Part shown: piece by piece, positions 23,969-34,263 of the stretch
Numbering within the stretch: the stretch's first letter is position 1
Layout of the letters: each line of letters opens with the position of its first letter
Notes under the pieces: generated by a model
Told to the model about the DNA's origin: nothing
Database searches by the model: none
The model's input: the letters and a program-made list of their open reading frames with translations, nothing else
Made by a program: the position numbers and the translations under genes
Origin: Lactifluus volemus
Lineage: Eukaryota > Basidiomycota > Agaricomycetes > Russulales > Russulaceae
Reading direction: 5' to 3'
Length of the DNA: 36,887 nucleotides
NCBI GenBank assembly: GCA_022376515.1
Contig: WTXI01000343.1
Location: 1 to 36,887 of the forward strand

Positions 23969-23992
23969 TCTCCGTGGGTGTTACATGTACGA

Positions 23993-25714
23993 TTACTTTT
24001 TCGCAATATGCACAACTACACCGGATCAGAGGTACTCAGAAGGGCATGCGATATCTCAGGACTTACCATCTTCGTCTTCTAATATATGATCCAGTCCCAC
24101 CTTCTGTCCGCGTGCATGCTTCGCACTTGAACCCCAGACCATCGCACTATCGAGGAGTTCAAGTTGAGCATCTCGCATGGGTCAGGCTATCCTCGGAAAA
24201 CTCACTACTTCATCTGTTTTGCGATTTCCTTGTGAATGGCGCTGCAGAAGTCTTCCACAGTACATTTCCCACGCTTCAGGACAACCGGAGCGGAATAGTC
24301 TGGGGCTTGGCCCCTTGGCTTGGTGTAGACACGAACTAAGTCAAGAGCTTGCCACATTTTGTCGATAAGCTCGTCAACGTTGAGCCATTCGTTAGAAGAA
24401 ATGGGGACACTGTTAGGGATTTTGTACAGAAGATCGAGCTCTTCGATAGAAATCGCATCAATCTTGTTCAAGACCTTGGCAAGTGTCAGTAATATCAACA
24501 CCGAAAGGGGAATCACTCTCACGTAAATTGCCGGAATGTACACCCTGGAGGGATGGGTATGAAAAGTCAACTGACAAACACTTCGAGAAGTCCGCACCTG
24601 TTACCTTCAATCACGTCAACCAAGTCGTCCGCCGTCGCGCCGGGTTGACGGATTGCAACATCCGCATTGCTAATCCTATATTCGCTACAAATGGCGTGGA
24701 TCTCTTCGTGGTCGATGTTCGTTAGAGGCACCGTGTTAGTAATGGCTATACCACCCTTGTCTTTCTTCCGGACGATGACCGCTGGGGGCTTCTTGTTAAG
24801 TCGAATTCCAAAGCCTTCCAGCTCGGCCTCGATGAGCCTCTTGTCCCCGAGAGGTTTGAGAACGTCCAAAACGATGAATATGAGGTTGCATGTCCGCGCA
24901 ACTGGACCATTTGACCAAGATGAGGGATCGATACGTATCAAGGACTTTGTTGTGTGACCACACCTGCGATGACTACAAAACATGAGACACGGGGGAAAAA
25001 GTACGTAGTAGTAATTCTGATGCCTACCTTGTCGGCCTCTGCCTCGGCCATCATTCGCACCTTCAATGATTCCAGCTGCGAAAGCATTCTCATTGACTAT
25101 TTGGCACATGATATAGAAGATAAAACGAGCCTACGGAGATCAAGAATCTGGATTGGCGCACCATGCACCTTCAACGTTCCTGGTACCGTGGTGAGGGTCG
25201 TGAAATCGATCGCTGAGACTTCAGAGTGTGTGCCAGTCAGTTTCGACATTAACGTGGACTAAAAGGTGAATGGCATTCGGTTTCCGGCATTAAACGAATT
25301 ACATAGTCAGAACTATTCACCTTTCCAACAGATGGGAACCCAACGAATCCGACTGAGGCTACCCCGGTTCGTGCAACGTCGAAGCCGACACCGCCACCGC
25401 CGCCTCCACCACCCGAAGGGGTGGAAATGAGCTCGCGTCGAAGTTTGGCGAGTTTTGCCTTGAGCTGACCCAGATGATAGCTGGTGGCTTTATTCTTCTG
25501 GGCTTCGGGCCACCTGGTATAAGAATGGGATGATGGTGACCCGAAAAGGACGACCTACTTCTACCCTTTGAAAAGGTGAGGGACCGGCGAGAAGATCATC
25601 AACGATGGTAAGCGTACCATCTCATCTTCTATTTCCTATCGACATATGTGAATAGATTGAAGAAAGAGTAAGGAAGAGGAATATTTATACTTTTATTTTC
25701 TGTACGGTGGTCAT
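23993..25714 (-). CDS. RBG1: DRG1/RBG1 GTPase (Obg-HflX group)
   Basis: Eleven exons (25714-25691, 25635-25618, about 25497-25321, 25258-25135, 25075-25028, 24972-24964, 24901-24598, 24544-24523, 24474-24206, 24146-24067, 24015-23993) give about 365 aa. Motifs: [14 protein letters not shown] start, P-loop GFPSVGKST (split by an intron after Lys), [16 protein letters not shown] as G3, [18 protein letters not shown] as G4, then the TGS region ending ILEDEDVVHIAKK. DRG1/Rbg1 binds the Tma46/DFRP1 partner and associates with translating ribosomes. Exon 6 is only 9 nt. The junction into exon 3 is abnormal: the invariant ARTQ before [13 protein letters not shown] cannot be read in frame, so this model skips it through a 120-nt intron. 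Confidence 0.92.
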
Positions 25715-25787
25715 TTTTTGATTGTGTGTATGCCTAGAAAAGGTAAGCTGGTGTTGGTTGTTGCTCGCTTGGCCTTAGAGACCAGAT

Positions 25788-25845
25788 CTCTCTCTCTCAC
25801 TGCCACAGTGCCACCCCCCTCACATAATATTCTCTCTCTCACTCG
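25788..25845. promoter_or_regulatory. CT-rich tracts in the KCH promoter
   Basis: Two TCTCTCTCTC runs, about 25788-25797 and 25831-25841, lie 130-180 bp upstream of the KCH start on the plus strand. Pyrimidine-rich tracts upstream of transcription start are common in filamentous fungi. The interval also serves the divergent DRG1 gene. Confidence 0.4.
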
Positions 25846-25969
25846 TCATTCCCTCATCATCACAGTCTTTTATGCGACTGGCAGGTCTTGTCGCACTTCT
25901 ACAACTCGTTTAAATCCCTTCAAAATCCAATCTTTTCCCAACAACTCCCGTGCCTAGTAACCTGCAGTT

Positions 25970-27865
25970 ATGTGTGGGGGTCCTGCTTGGAAGCGTGAAA
26001 TCGTTCCAGATCACAAAGTCTGTATACACCGTCTCGACAATTGCCTGATAACTGATGATATTCACCCCCCTCAATAGTTCGATTTTGTCGATACCCGGGA
26101 GTTCACAGACAATGGGTTTATGATGCGAATGAAGTACGTATCGCTTCCTTCTTATGGCTTCGCTGTTCGACTATCGCTGACTTTCTTATAGATACCTTTG
26201 GGTGTACATTCTCGTCCTCAAGTCATTCCTCGTCTATGTCTTCGATATCTTCACTGCAATGACCATGTTAACCACAAAGACGTGGTCCAATCAGATTTTT
26301 CAAAACTGCAAACAGCTCTCCGGATGTGTCGCGATTCCTTTTGCCATCGGCAAGTGGTTATTTGTCGGCTGTATCATCTTCTCCTTCGTCCTGGTGCGCC
26401 ATACGTCACATTCTCACCGTGGTCCATTTATTGAACCTCACACCTACTTGCTAAGCTTGCTTACGAATGGCGGAAGGCCAAGAAGATTATAGCAAGTCGG
26501 GATATATCATATGCATTTACAAATATCATGGCGAACAATTATTATTCTCTTCGTAATGACTCCCCTTCACCCATCGGTCTAATCGAAGCTGATTCATACT
26601 ATGAACGCATAGGCTCATATGACCATTTCTGTTTCTTCGATCATATCCAGCAATCGACGAAGAAGTCGGACGATTTCGCCTTCTTCATCTTCTTCACGTT
26701 CAAGAGTATGAGTACTCCAATACCATAAGTATTATTCTCACGTCTTGTTGTAGGCTGGAAACGATTGTTTTTCGCTGAAGGTCCTCGTCAAGTCATTAAT
26801 GCCTTGACTCTGTTTGCCATCTACTTGGCGAAAAAGGACGACAAGACGCCTTTCTACAACGTCAAGAAGTACTTCGCTGGAAACAGTTTGATCACCTCCG
26901 CCCTCACAATTTCTACCCTCTTCACTGTCCTCATCTTTGCTGGTTCCCTTCTCTTGCTCACGGTTGCGGGTATATGTTATATCCCTCTCCTCTGTTATAT
27001 CAAGGGCAACTTGAAGGTGCAGCGTCCGTCCTGTCCTCGTTGTATCCGCTGACAGTTGTGTTCTAGGAATATTGCTGCCACAAAGTTGACAAGGTGAAGC
27101 ACTCATACGTGTCACTGTCGTCTTGATCTCATTCTTCTTCAGCGTATCTCCGAAATTATCAAGCGCCGCAACAAAGAGCGCACAGCCAAGGCTATCGCCC
27201 AAGCGAAGAAGGAAGCAATGGGCGACTTCTCCCATCTTAAAAACAAGAAGGGGGAGTTTATCCATCAACCCCTGCCGCAGCCTACTCTCCCAAATATTTC
27301 GATCGAAGATGACCTAGCAGACATTGCATCACTGCAAAAGCGCGCAGCCAGCCCGAGCACGAACTACAGCGGGGCGGGGGATAAATATTATGCCGCCGAT
27401 GCGAAAAGTTCCTATGACTACCCTACGATGCCCGCATACAATATGCCTCATTCCCATCTGCAAGATCCAAATTCCTATGCTCACTACAATCCCTCAGCCA
27501 CCACTCTTCCAGATGAAAGCCACCACTACGAGGACGATTATGGGAGCACTGCGCATCTTCACCTCGGCACCGGCACCTACGGTCAGCAGGATTACTATAA
27601 TCATTCGGGGCAGCAACATGGAAGACAGGATTATGTAGCCGATCCTTATGATGTCTACACTGGACACACTGCCAGTAATCCCTACGATTACGGCAGTAGC
27701 CAGTACGAGCATCAGCAAGGGCAACAGGGTTTCACTAGCCAGCATTCACACCATCCGCCAAATGACGTTGGCTTTTACGATGAAAACTCAAGATACCCTA
27801 ACTATAATACCGGCCAGCATCGCCCGCCGAGTCCCCGGTATGATGGACAATTTCACGCTGTGTAG
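25970..27865 (+). CDS. KCH1: KCH-family potassium channel-like membrane protein
   Basis: Eight exons (25970-26017, 26078-26133, 26192-26393, 26456-26552, 26613-26705, 26754-27016, 27067-27093, 27143-27865) give 502 aa. The first half matches the fungal Kch1/Prm6 family: DHKFDFVDTREF, YLWVYILVLKSFLVYVFDIF, AMTMLTTKTWSNQIFQ, RKAKKIIASRDISYAFTN, IMANNYYSLRSYDHFCFF and GPRQVINALTLF, with about four membrane segments up to residue 260. In yeast these plasma-membrane proteins allow low-affinity K+ entry needed for calcium influx during mating. A basic helix (KRRNKERTAKAIAQAKKEA) leads into a 200-residue disordered tail rich in Tyr, His, Gln, Pro and Asp. All seven introns are in phase. Confidence 0.88.
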
Positions 27866-28159
27866 TGGATATGAATTGGACTCTGTATCATTATACCACT
27901 TGACTGGTAGTCTGACTCTTTCATCGTTTCACTTGACAGAACCGTCTATAGTTATCGAATCTCAGTTCATTTTTCTTGTCCTTAGATACGGTACAATAAT
28001 TGCATTCCCTTCACACGACTTGTCAAGAGGATTGAGACAATCTGACCATGTTGCAGTGATGTATTGCGGCATCCGTCTACCATAGGACGTATGTACGTCC
28101 AGCATTAAACCGTCATCGCTTCGTGTAACGGAGGAAGCGAGATGCAGCTGGGGTCGCAG

Positions 28160-31100
28160 TCAGTGATGGCAAGCGGGAAAAACATCTTTGGTCGTAGTCA
28201 ACCTACAAATAGTACCAACAAAGTTCAGAACTTTAAAAAAAAACGTTCCCGTTATCATGCAACCAATACTAGACAGACTAGCCTCACCAAAAAATGCGAA
28301 GATGATCCATGCATCTTTCCAACGGTTGCTATAGAACATGTCCAGTTGCGTCATGTATTCGTCACCCACCTAATGGTTAGCCATCGATCAGTTTCGAGAC
28401 GCCAGATCGAAAAGATAAGGTTTTGCCTTGTACTGGCAGTATCTGCAGGCCTGTGTATCGTCAGGATTATCTAGATACCCTCCAAATGCGTTCACAAAGT
28501 CATTAGCCCACGTGGCGCATGACTGGCCGAGGGGAGGGTTGAAGACAGCAAACTCGTCCAGCTTGCACTCTATTTGCAATCCGCTGGACATGATGTAAGC
28601 GGTGAGGGATATTCTCTCGAGCCCGAGGGAATGAGACATGACGTACTAAAGCTCGGTGGATAGCATGGCGCTTAGCAACCGTGTGAATGGGTTGAGCTGA
28701 TACACCCACAACTTCCAGGAGTGAACAAAATTTGGATACGGGATAATCACTCCACCTGGCCGAAAGAAAGCCAGTTAACTCGAAGCGATCGAAAGAAACC
28801 CGAAAGGACACGAACAGAAGGCGGTCAAGACGACCATAATAAAGGGGTCGAACAAGATGCCCACCTGAACCGAAGGCGTGATTGATGCAACGAATTGCCC
28901 CAACGACACGCCGAACAGTTCCACAAAAATGATGACCACCAGCTGGAACGCGGTTCCGCCCAATCCGGCTGAACCTCGACCGAATCCTTGTGCATAGACC
29001 TGCCGGCTTGGGTTGGTAAGTGAAGCGCGGGGACTTTTCTGACAGCTACCATGATAATCCAATAGACCATTGCGCATAAGACGCTACACGGAACTTCACA
29101 GAGCAGCTGGGATATGGCAAACACCTCCGGAGAATACATGGCACTAGAATACTCTGAAAGAATTTCAGCGGGTACCGATTATTAGCTGTACTTTGCACTA
29201 GAATGGTGACTTGCCGCGAACAAATACACCTGAAAAAGTGGTCGAAGTCAAGATGAGCACATGATACTGAGTGTTGACCGGACACACCCCTGTTAGCCAT
29301 GAAGACTGGTAGAACTTGATTCATCAGAAAGGAGGGAAGGACGGTGACCCAAAATCTGTCAGCAAGGTGTTTAATAATGTCTAGCAAATTATATGGGTGG
29401 ACAATACATTGAGAACACGCGGTATTGAAGGTCTCTTTGACTCCTCCCAAGCTGAAGAAAGACGAGGGATACACACAGTGAAGTAAAGAGGTGCAAGAAA
29501 AGTCGCGTGAAGAGGTATTCAGGAGAACGCCATAGAGTTACGAAGCGTCGCTTCGTGACCAGGGTCAATTGGTGAAGAAATGGAGTTGCATCTGTCCAGC
29601 CTGAGAATTCGCGCTTCAGGTCGCCATTCTACCACTCACACTTCGACGTCCCTGTGTCTTTTCTGGACGCGGCAGACCGTCGCAGTTCCCTAATCTCTTC
29701 CTTGATTAGCTGGAATTCCGGCGAGTCCAGCCAGATGTCTTTCCAGTCACGATGTCCAATCCGGGGTGTCTTTCCTGCTCCAATAGTATTCAGCATATAC
29801 TCGGCGGGATTTGCGTCTTGAGGGAACACGGCGCCATAGCGGGCGAAATATTCCCGTACAGTACGTGAGTTTGGTCCGATATCGCCGAAGTAGACAGTAT
29901 GCCCGCCATTTTCCAGGAGAAGCAGACGATCAAAGCTTTCGAAAAGTAGAGAAGATGGCTGGTGTATTGTGCAAAGAATTGCCTGTCCTTGATCAGCAAG
30001 CCTTCGCAGAACGCGAACCAGATTCCAGGCGCTCTGCGCATCCAAACCAGACGTAGGCTCATCCAGAAATAAGAGGAGCCCTGGCTTACTCGCGAGCTCC
30101 ACACCAATCGTGAGGCGCTTGCGGGCTTCAGTACCGAGGCTATAGATAATGGCATCGGCAAAATCCTGAAGCTCAAGAAGTTCTATCATCTCTTCAACAT
30201 AGGCGTCTTTCTCTTCCTTCGGAACTTTAGATGGCTGGCGCAGATACGCCGAAAAGCGCATGGCCTCGCGTACCGTCGCGGTCCCTTCATGTACGTCCAT
30301 TTGCTCGGCATAAGCCGTAGATCGCGCGAAATCTGATCCCGTGGGATGCCCGTTAACGAGGATATCACCACTGACCACGCCAATATTCTTCCTTTTTGCC
30401 AAAACATCCAGACACGTCGTCTTTCCAGCACCAGAAGCTCCTATGAGTGCAGTCAGCGTTCCCGGCTTTACATAGCCATATACGTCGCTAAGTAGTTGTC
30501 GCGGCATTCCCCTGGAGACTGGAATGTGGTAGTTGACACTTTCCCAGGTGAAAATTCCTCTGTCAAATAGAAATCCAGTCAAACAAAGGTCAAACACACA
30601 CATCTCCCACTTACGTGACGACCCCCTTAGTATTGATAGTCTCTGATTCGGTCTCTTTGGTCACGTTCGTTTGCCGCTGGCCTGCTTTACGTTCGCGAAG
30701 TTGAATGTTTAGCTTTCTTGTCTCTGATGTCTCCTTGGTGAACAGACCAAGGGCCGTTCCGCCAGGGCATGGCTTCGTAGTCCGAGTCAGAAGATAGAAC
30801 GTTGAATCGGGGAGAATGCTTACTGGAGAAAATTCCAATATGAGAATCTGGGTTACTTGATAGAAAAGGATCCAGCAGAGGAGAACAACGAAATTGCGAC
30901 GCCAAATATCACGATAGTCCATACCATATGATGCTAACAAGTACGAACGGCCGGATATCGTGTTGGATCCCGGTGTTGCACCAAATAGCGTACAGACTTG
31001 ATTTGGACCCACAGTATCACTGAGAAATAGTCATAGGTATCGTTTGAGGGATTTGGGCGTTCTTGTGCTTACGAATACTTGTTGATATTGAAGCCATTCC

Positions 31101-33761
31101 TAGGAATCACATAACTTCCATCGCAGCTGAACTGGAATCCACGCTGTAAGCAAACAAGAATATCAACATTTTTTATGTGGCGGACTCACATTACGTCGGC
31201 TCCATTCGTTCTCCATCAAACCAGAGAACGCTGCGGATCGTGGACATCAGCAGTGAAGACTTCAAAGGCCAGGCCAGCTCACCGTAAGCCATGGGATTCA
31301 AATAGAACTGGGCTCGTATTCAGTGTCTGCAGTAAGTTGGAAGAGTGCAACCTACGATCCAAAACAGCCAAATTTTCATCTGCTGTACTGGAATGAGATA
31401 TCCCGTATAAAATACAAGGTTCGTGATTAGGAGAGCGCCCAAGCGAAACGCGGCGTCATATGAAAAAAAGAACAAGCCTAGTGTCCGGAAAAGGCCTTGA
31501 ATAGACAGGAAAGCCATGTAATTGAATAGATGAAAGGTCCAGAAGGCACCCCAAGAGCGATGAAGATTTGCCATGAGATAAACAATGACATCGTAAATCA
31601 GAATGCGGACGGCAGAACAAGGAAGATCTGAGAGTGTGTTCCCAAGTGCGAGGGCTGACGGACGGTACAGGCTATAGCTGGTCTGTGATCTGTCTTAAAA
31701 ATGGCCATCGGAAGGTAATAGGGAGCCTTGCCTGCTTTTGGAGTACACTACGGCCGCTAACTTGGATTGACAGCTATAACGTATCGAAAGATGTAAGGGG
31801 GAGATCGGAGCTCTAAGCGAATGTAAACTTACTTCGCCAAACGCATCGAGGCAAGATGTCAACATACTCATGAAGATGACACTGGTCCGAGTGAATGCGC
31901 CATCGGATGTGGGCGATTGATCAAAGAAAGCAGCTCCGATGATGAAGGCGAGGACCTAGAAGATAAGTATGACAAAGTTGTTCTATATCAAGTCCACCTA
32001 CTATTGATAGAGAAAAGCTCGTCACAAGCTGGAAACGGTCTTGAAGTCTCATCTGAAACTGTCGCCGCGTCAACGCCACGACTTGACCAGCGTACCCCAG
32101 GGTGTAGGGTCCTTCCTTTGAGGCCCCATCATTTTTATCGAGAAGCACAGCTCTTCTGAACGTCTCCTGGTCGGCCTTCTCGTTCTCCATCGATGATCTG
32201 TACTCGTTGAGTTCGCTATGCAAATCAGCTGCAAGCTGCGACCCCCAGAATGCCTGTTCCAGAGACTCGGGTGTGGATGGTACATCAGGAACTTTTCGCA
32301 CCGGACCGTGTTCTCGTTCGTTGGTATCCGTACAGCCTGTCAGGTAATCTGCAGTAGTTTGTCGAGAAAGAGGCTTGAAACCGAGCTCCTCAAAGTATGA
32401 GCGGGCTTTGGATGCTGGGCCAAAGTATATCTGTCGCCCTTTATCCAGAACAAGGATTTTGTCAAAAAGGTTGAAGATCCCATCACTAGCTTGATATCTG
32501 AGTTTTGTGTCAGCCAGTGATTGACCGAAACTAGGCTTGAGTGCTTACAGTGTAACAAAATTTGTTTGGCCCAATACGTCTGTCATGATTCGCAGGCTCT
32601 TGACAAAGTCGAAGGCTGTCGATGCATCCAAGCCTCGTGTGGGGTTATCCCAGCACTGAACACAAGCCCTCGTCGACATCATCTCACCGATACTTACACG
32701 CTTTTTCTCGCCTCCTGATATTCCGCGAACGAACTCGTCACCGACAAGTGTGTCAGAGACATGAGAAATATTGAGCAACCTAAGCAACATCTTCTGAGCT
32801 CGTGCGTTGTATTCCCAACCCGAAACTCCAGGAAGACGGCCCTTTGGGCCGGGGGCCTTGGTTGAAAGTGCGAAAGCTAAGGTCTGAGCCACCGTCAGGG
32901 TGGCAATATGTGGATCGTCTGGGGAGAAAAACTTCAGTGCAGGCTTGACAATCATGCATCAGTAATACAATTACGCACCGTCCTGGTTGTACACGGTCTC
33001 TCCTTTGTAAAGCTTTCCCATTTCCACAGCGTCTATCCCAACGTAACGCACATCGCCGGTTACAGTGGAATATTCGCCGCGCTCGTTGGCGATTGCCTTC
33101 AGAAATGTCCCACAACCTGATCCAGGACAACCGAGGATCAGGATCATCTCTCCAGGCTTGGCCAGACCTGAACACCTGGCAACTGTAATCAATATGTCAG
33201 TTGCGTGAAAAATGAAGTCGTACTTATGGAGAATCATTTTTGCATCCTTATCCACGACGGGTAGGTTTCGAGTGAAAATTCTCCAAATAGGACGAACAAG
33301 ATTGAGGCCGTTGTGAAGCATGTAAGCTGAGGGGAAAAAAAAGTAAAATGGTCATTGAGAAACCCAAGAACGAATTGCGGAACACACCGTCAAAGGTCTT
33401 GATGTAAGCCCGCTTGAGTATACCATAAGTTGACTTGTCTGACTGCTGCGGGAAATCACCTCACCTTGTCATCTTGGCCTTCGGGAGCTGCGACCTGAAG
33501 ATTCTCCCAAACGACACCGGCATGTTTGCCTTGAATCCCGGCACCTCGGTTTGCTTCAACTAATGCAGTAAGGTAGTCTCGAAGGTCGAACTGCTCGTTG
33601 TCTTGCAAGGACCCCTTCTCGACGTCCTGCTCGCTAGAGGCCACTCGTTTCGGACAACAACCCCGAGACGAATGTGCAGTGAGAGCCTTCAGCACTTGAA
33701 ACCCTGAATTGGTTCTTGAACCCCAAGTAGTCCCACCTCTGTCACTATCATATGAAGACAT
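28160..33761 (-). CDS. PDR-type ABC transporter (ABCG full transporter)
   Basis: Twenty-four exons, all in phase, give about 1457 aa in the order NBD1-TMD1-NBD2-TMD2. NBD1: Walker A GCPGSGCGT (157-165, Cys in place of the ATP-binding Lys, usual for PDR proteins), signature ISGGEKKR (274), Walker B QCWDN (Asn299 for Glu). TMD1 includes QTSYSLYRPSALALGN and NPMAYAFSGLMENEW. NBD2: GASGAGKTT with Lys870, degenerate signature TEARKRLT, LDEPTSGLD (990) and the His loop at H1023. TMD2: PYPNFVHSWKLWVYQLNPF and CRYCQYKVGDEYM. This plasma-membrane family exports drugs and lipids. Exon bounds: 33761-33465, 33412-33388, 33326-33224, 33175-32979, 32918-32549, 32497-32002, 31955-31833, 31773-31732, 31682-31356, then 15 more. 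Three introns have GC donors. Confidence 0.93.
28370..28426 (-). other. GC-AG intron in the ABC transporter (near the 3' end)
   Basis: Coding-strand junction TACAAG|GCAAAACC ... CCATTAG|GTGGGTGAC, 57 nt, phase 0, joining CRYCQYK to VGDEYMTQLD, a conserved PDR block. The GT in CAGTACAAG is in the wrong phase. Confidence 0.8.
29154..29214 (-). other. GC-AG intron after a 15-nt exon in the ABC transporter
   Basis: Coding-strand junction GTTCGCG|GCAAGTCACC ... TTCTTTCAG|AGTATTC, 61 nt, phase 1, with GCTAAT upstream of the acceptor. It joins VFVR to EYSSAMYSPEVFAISQLL, the PDR wording. The GT inside GCAAGT would give a stop. Confidence 0.8.
31683..31731 (-). other. GC-AG intron in TMD1 of the ABC transporter
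   Basis: Coding-strand junction AAGCAG|GCAAGGCTCC ... GATCACAG|ACCAGCTA, 49 nt, phase 0. It joins SVLQKQ to TSYSLYRPSA, the conserved KQTSYSLYRPSA of PDR proteins; the nearest in-phase GT donor would delete VLQKQ. Confidence 0.8.
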
Positions 33762-34263
33762 CAAGGATGCTCGTGGTGCGAGTGGTCACGTCCGAGTCGA
33801 CGCGCAGCTTAGGTCTGCTAAATATGGAAGACGTTTAGAGGTATTGCCATATAGTCGGCATCTGGATCCTCTCTTATTTTTGCATATTTCGTGGCTGGAA
33901 AAATGAATGAAGGCCGCGGGGAGCCGGATGTAAAGACAAGATTAAGAGAAACCCATGGCCGAAGCGTGATGGCACACCAACGGAACAAAAACAAGCTACA
34001 GACTCAGCAGAAGCGTGGCATGGCCACGTCAAAGCCTTGGCAACAGCTGAGAATTCCAAGGCATTGAAGACTCGAGAGACCAGAAGGTTCGACGTTGCTA
34101 TCACATTCGGACGTATTTACGGAAGGAGCCCTTGGTTAACAAACTTCTTATGACGTACAAAGTTCATCACTCCTCGGCAATAGCCGGCGCTGGCGAACAG
34201 ATAACCAACACAATACTGTACAATTTTACACACATAACTACTTTCTTCTCCTCGGGGAAATAC
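33762..34263. other. intergenic region upstream of the ABC transporter
   Basis: A 502-bp interval between the transporter start and the aldehyde dehydrogenase stop, both on the minus strand. It should contain the transporter promoter and the dehydrogenase 3' UTR. Two inverted repeats stand out at 34014-34062. No extra gene was found, and short plus-strand frames here lack motifs. Confidence 0.55.
34014..34062. promoter_or_regulatory. two adjacent inverted repeats upstream of the ABC transporter
   Basis: CGTGGC (34014-34019) and GCCACG (34023-34028) form a perfect repeat with a 3-nt gap. Six bases further on, GCCTTGG (34034-34040) and CCAAGGC (34056-34062) form 7-bp arms with a 15-nt gap. They lie about 250-300 bp upstream of the transporter ATG. 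They could be sites for dimeric regulators; a role is inferred only. Confidence 0.35.

Noticed and set aside
25399..25425. Glycine run in DRG1 as a disease-type repeat
   Set aside because: A short Gly-rich linker before the G domain is usual in DRG1 proteins, and the codons are mixed rather than a pure repeat.
26738..27268. 176-codon minus-strand open frame across KCH exons
   Set aside because: Antisense to conserved membrane segments of the KCH protein; composition (acidic, Gly/Glu repeats) is explained by the reverse of coding sequence and introns.
33176..33223. Open read-through between ILHK and CSGLAKPGEM in the transporter
   Set aside because: The frame is open, but a 48-nt GT-AG intron brings the residues next to Walker A to normal family length.
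33413..33464. 31-nt first intron of the ABC transporter ending at 33434
   Set aside because: A 52-nt intron to the acceptor at 33413 keeps the frame and gives DDKRAYIKTFDAYM, closer to PDR proteins and to the normal intron size.
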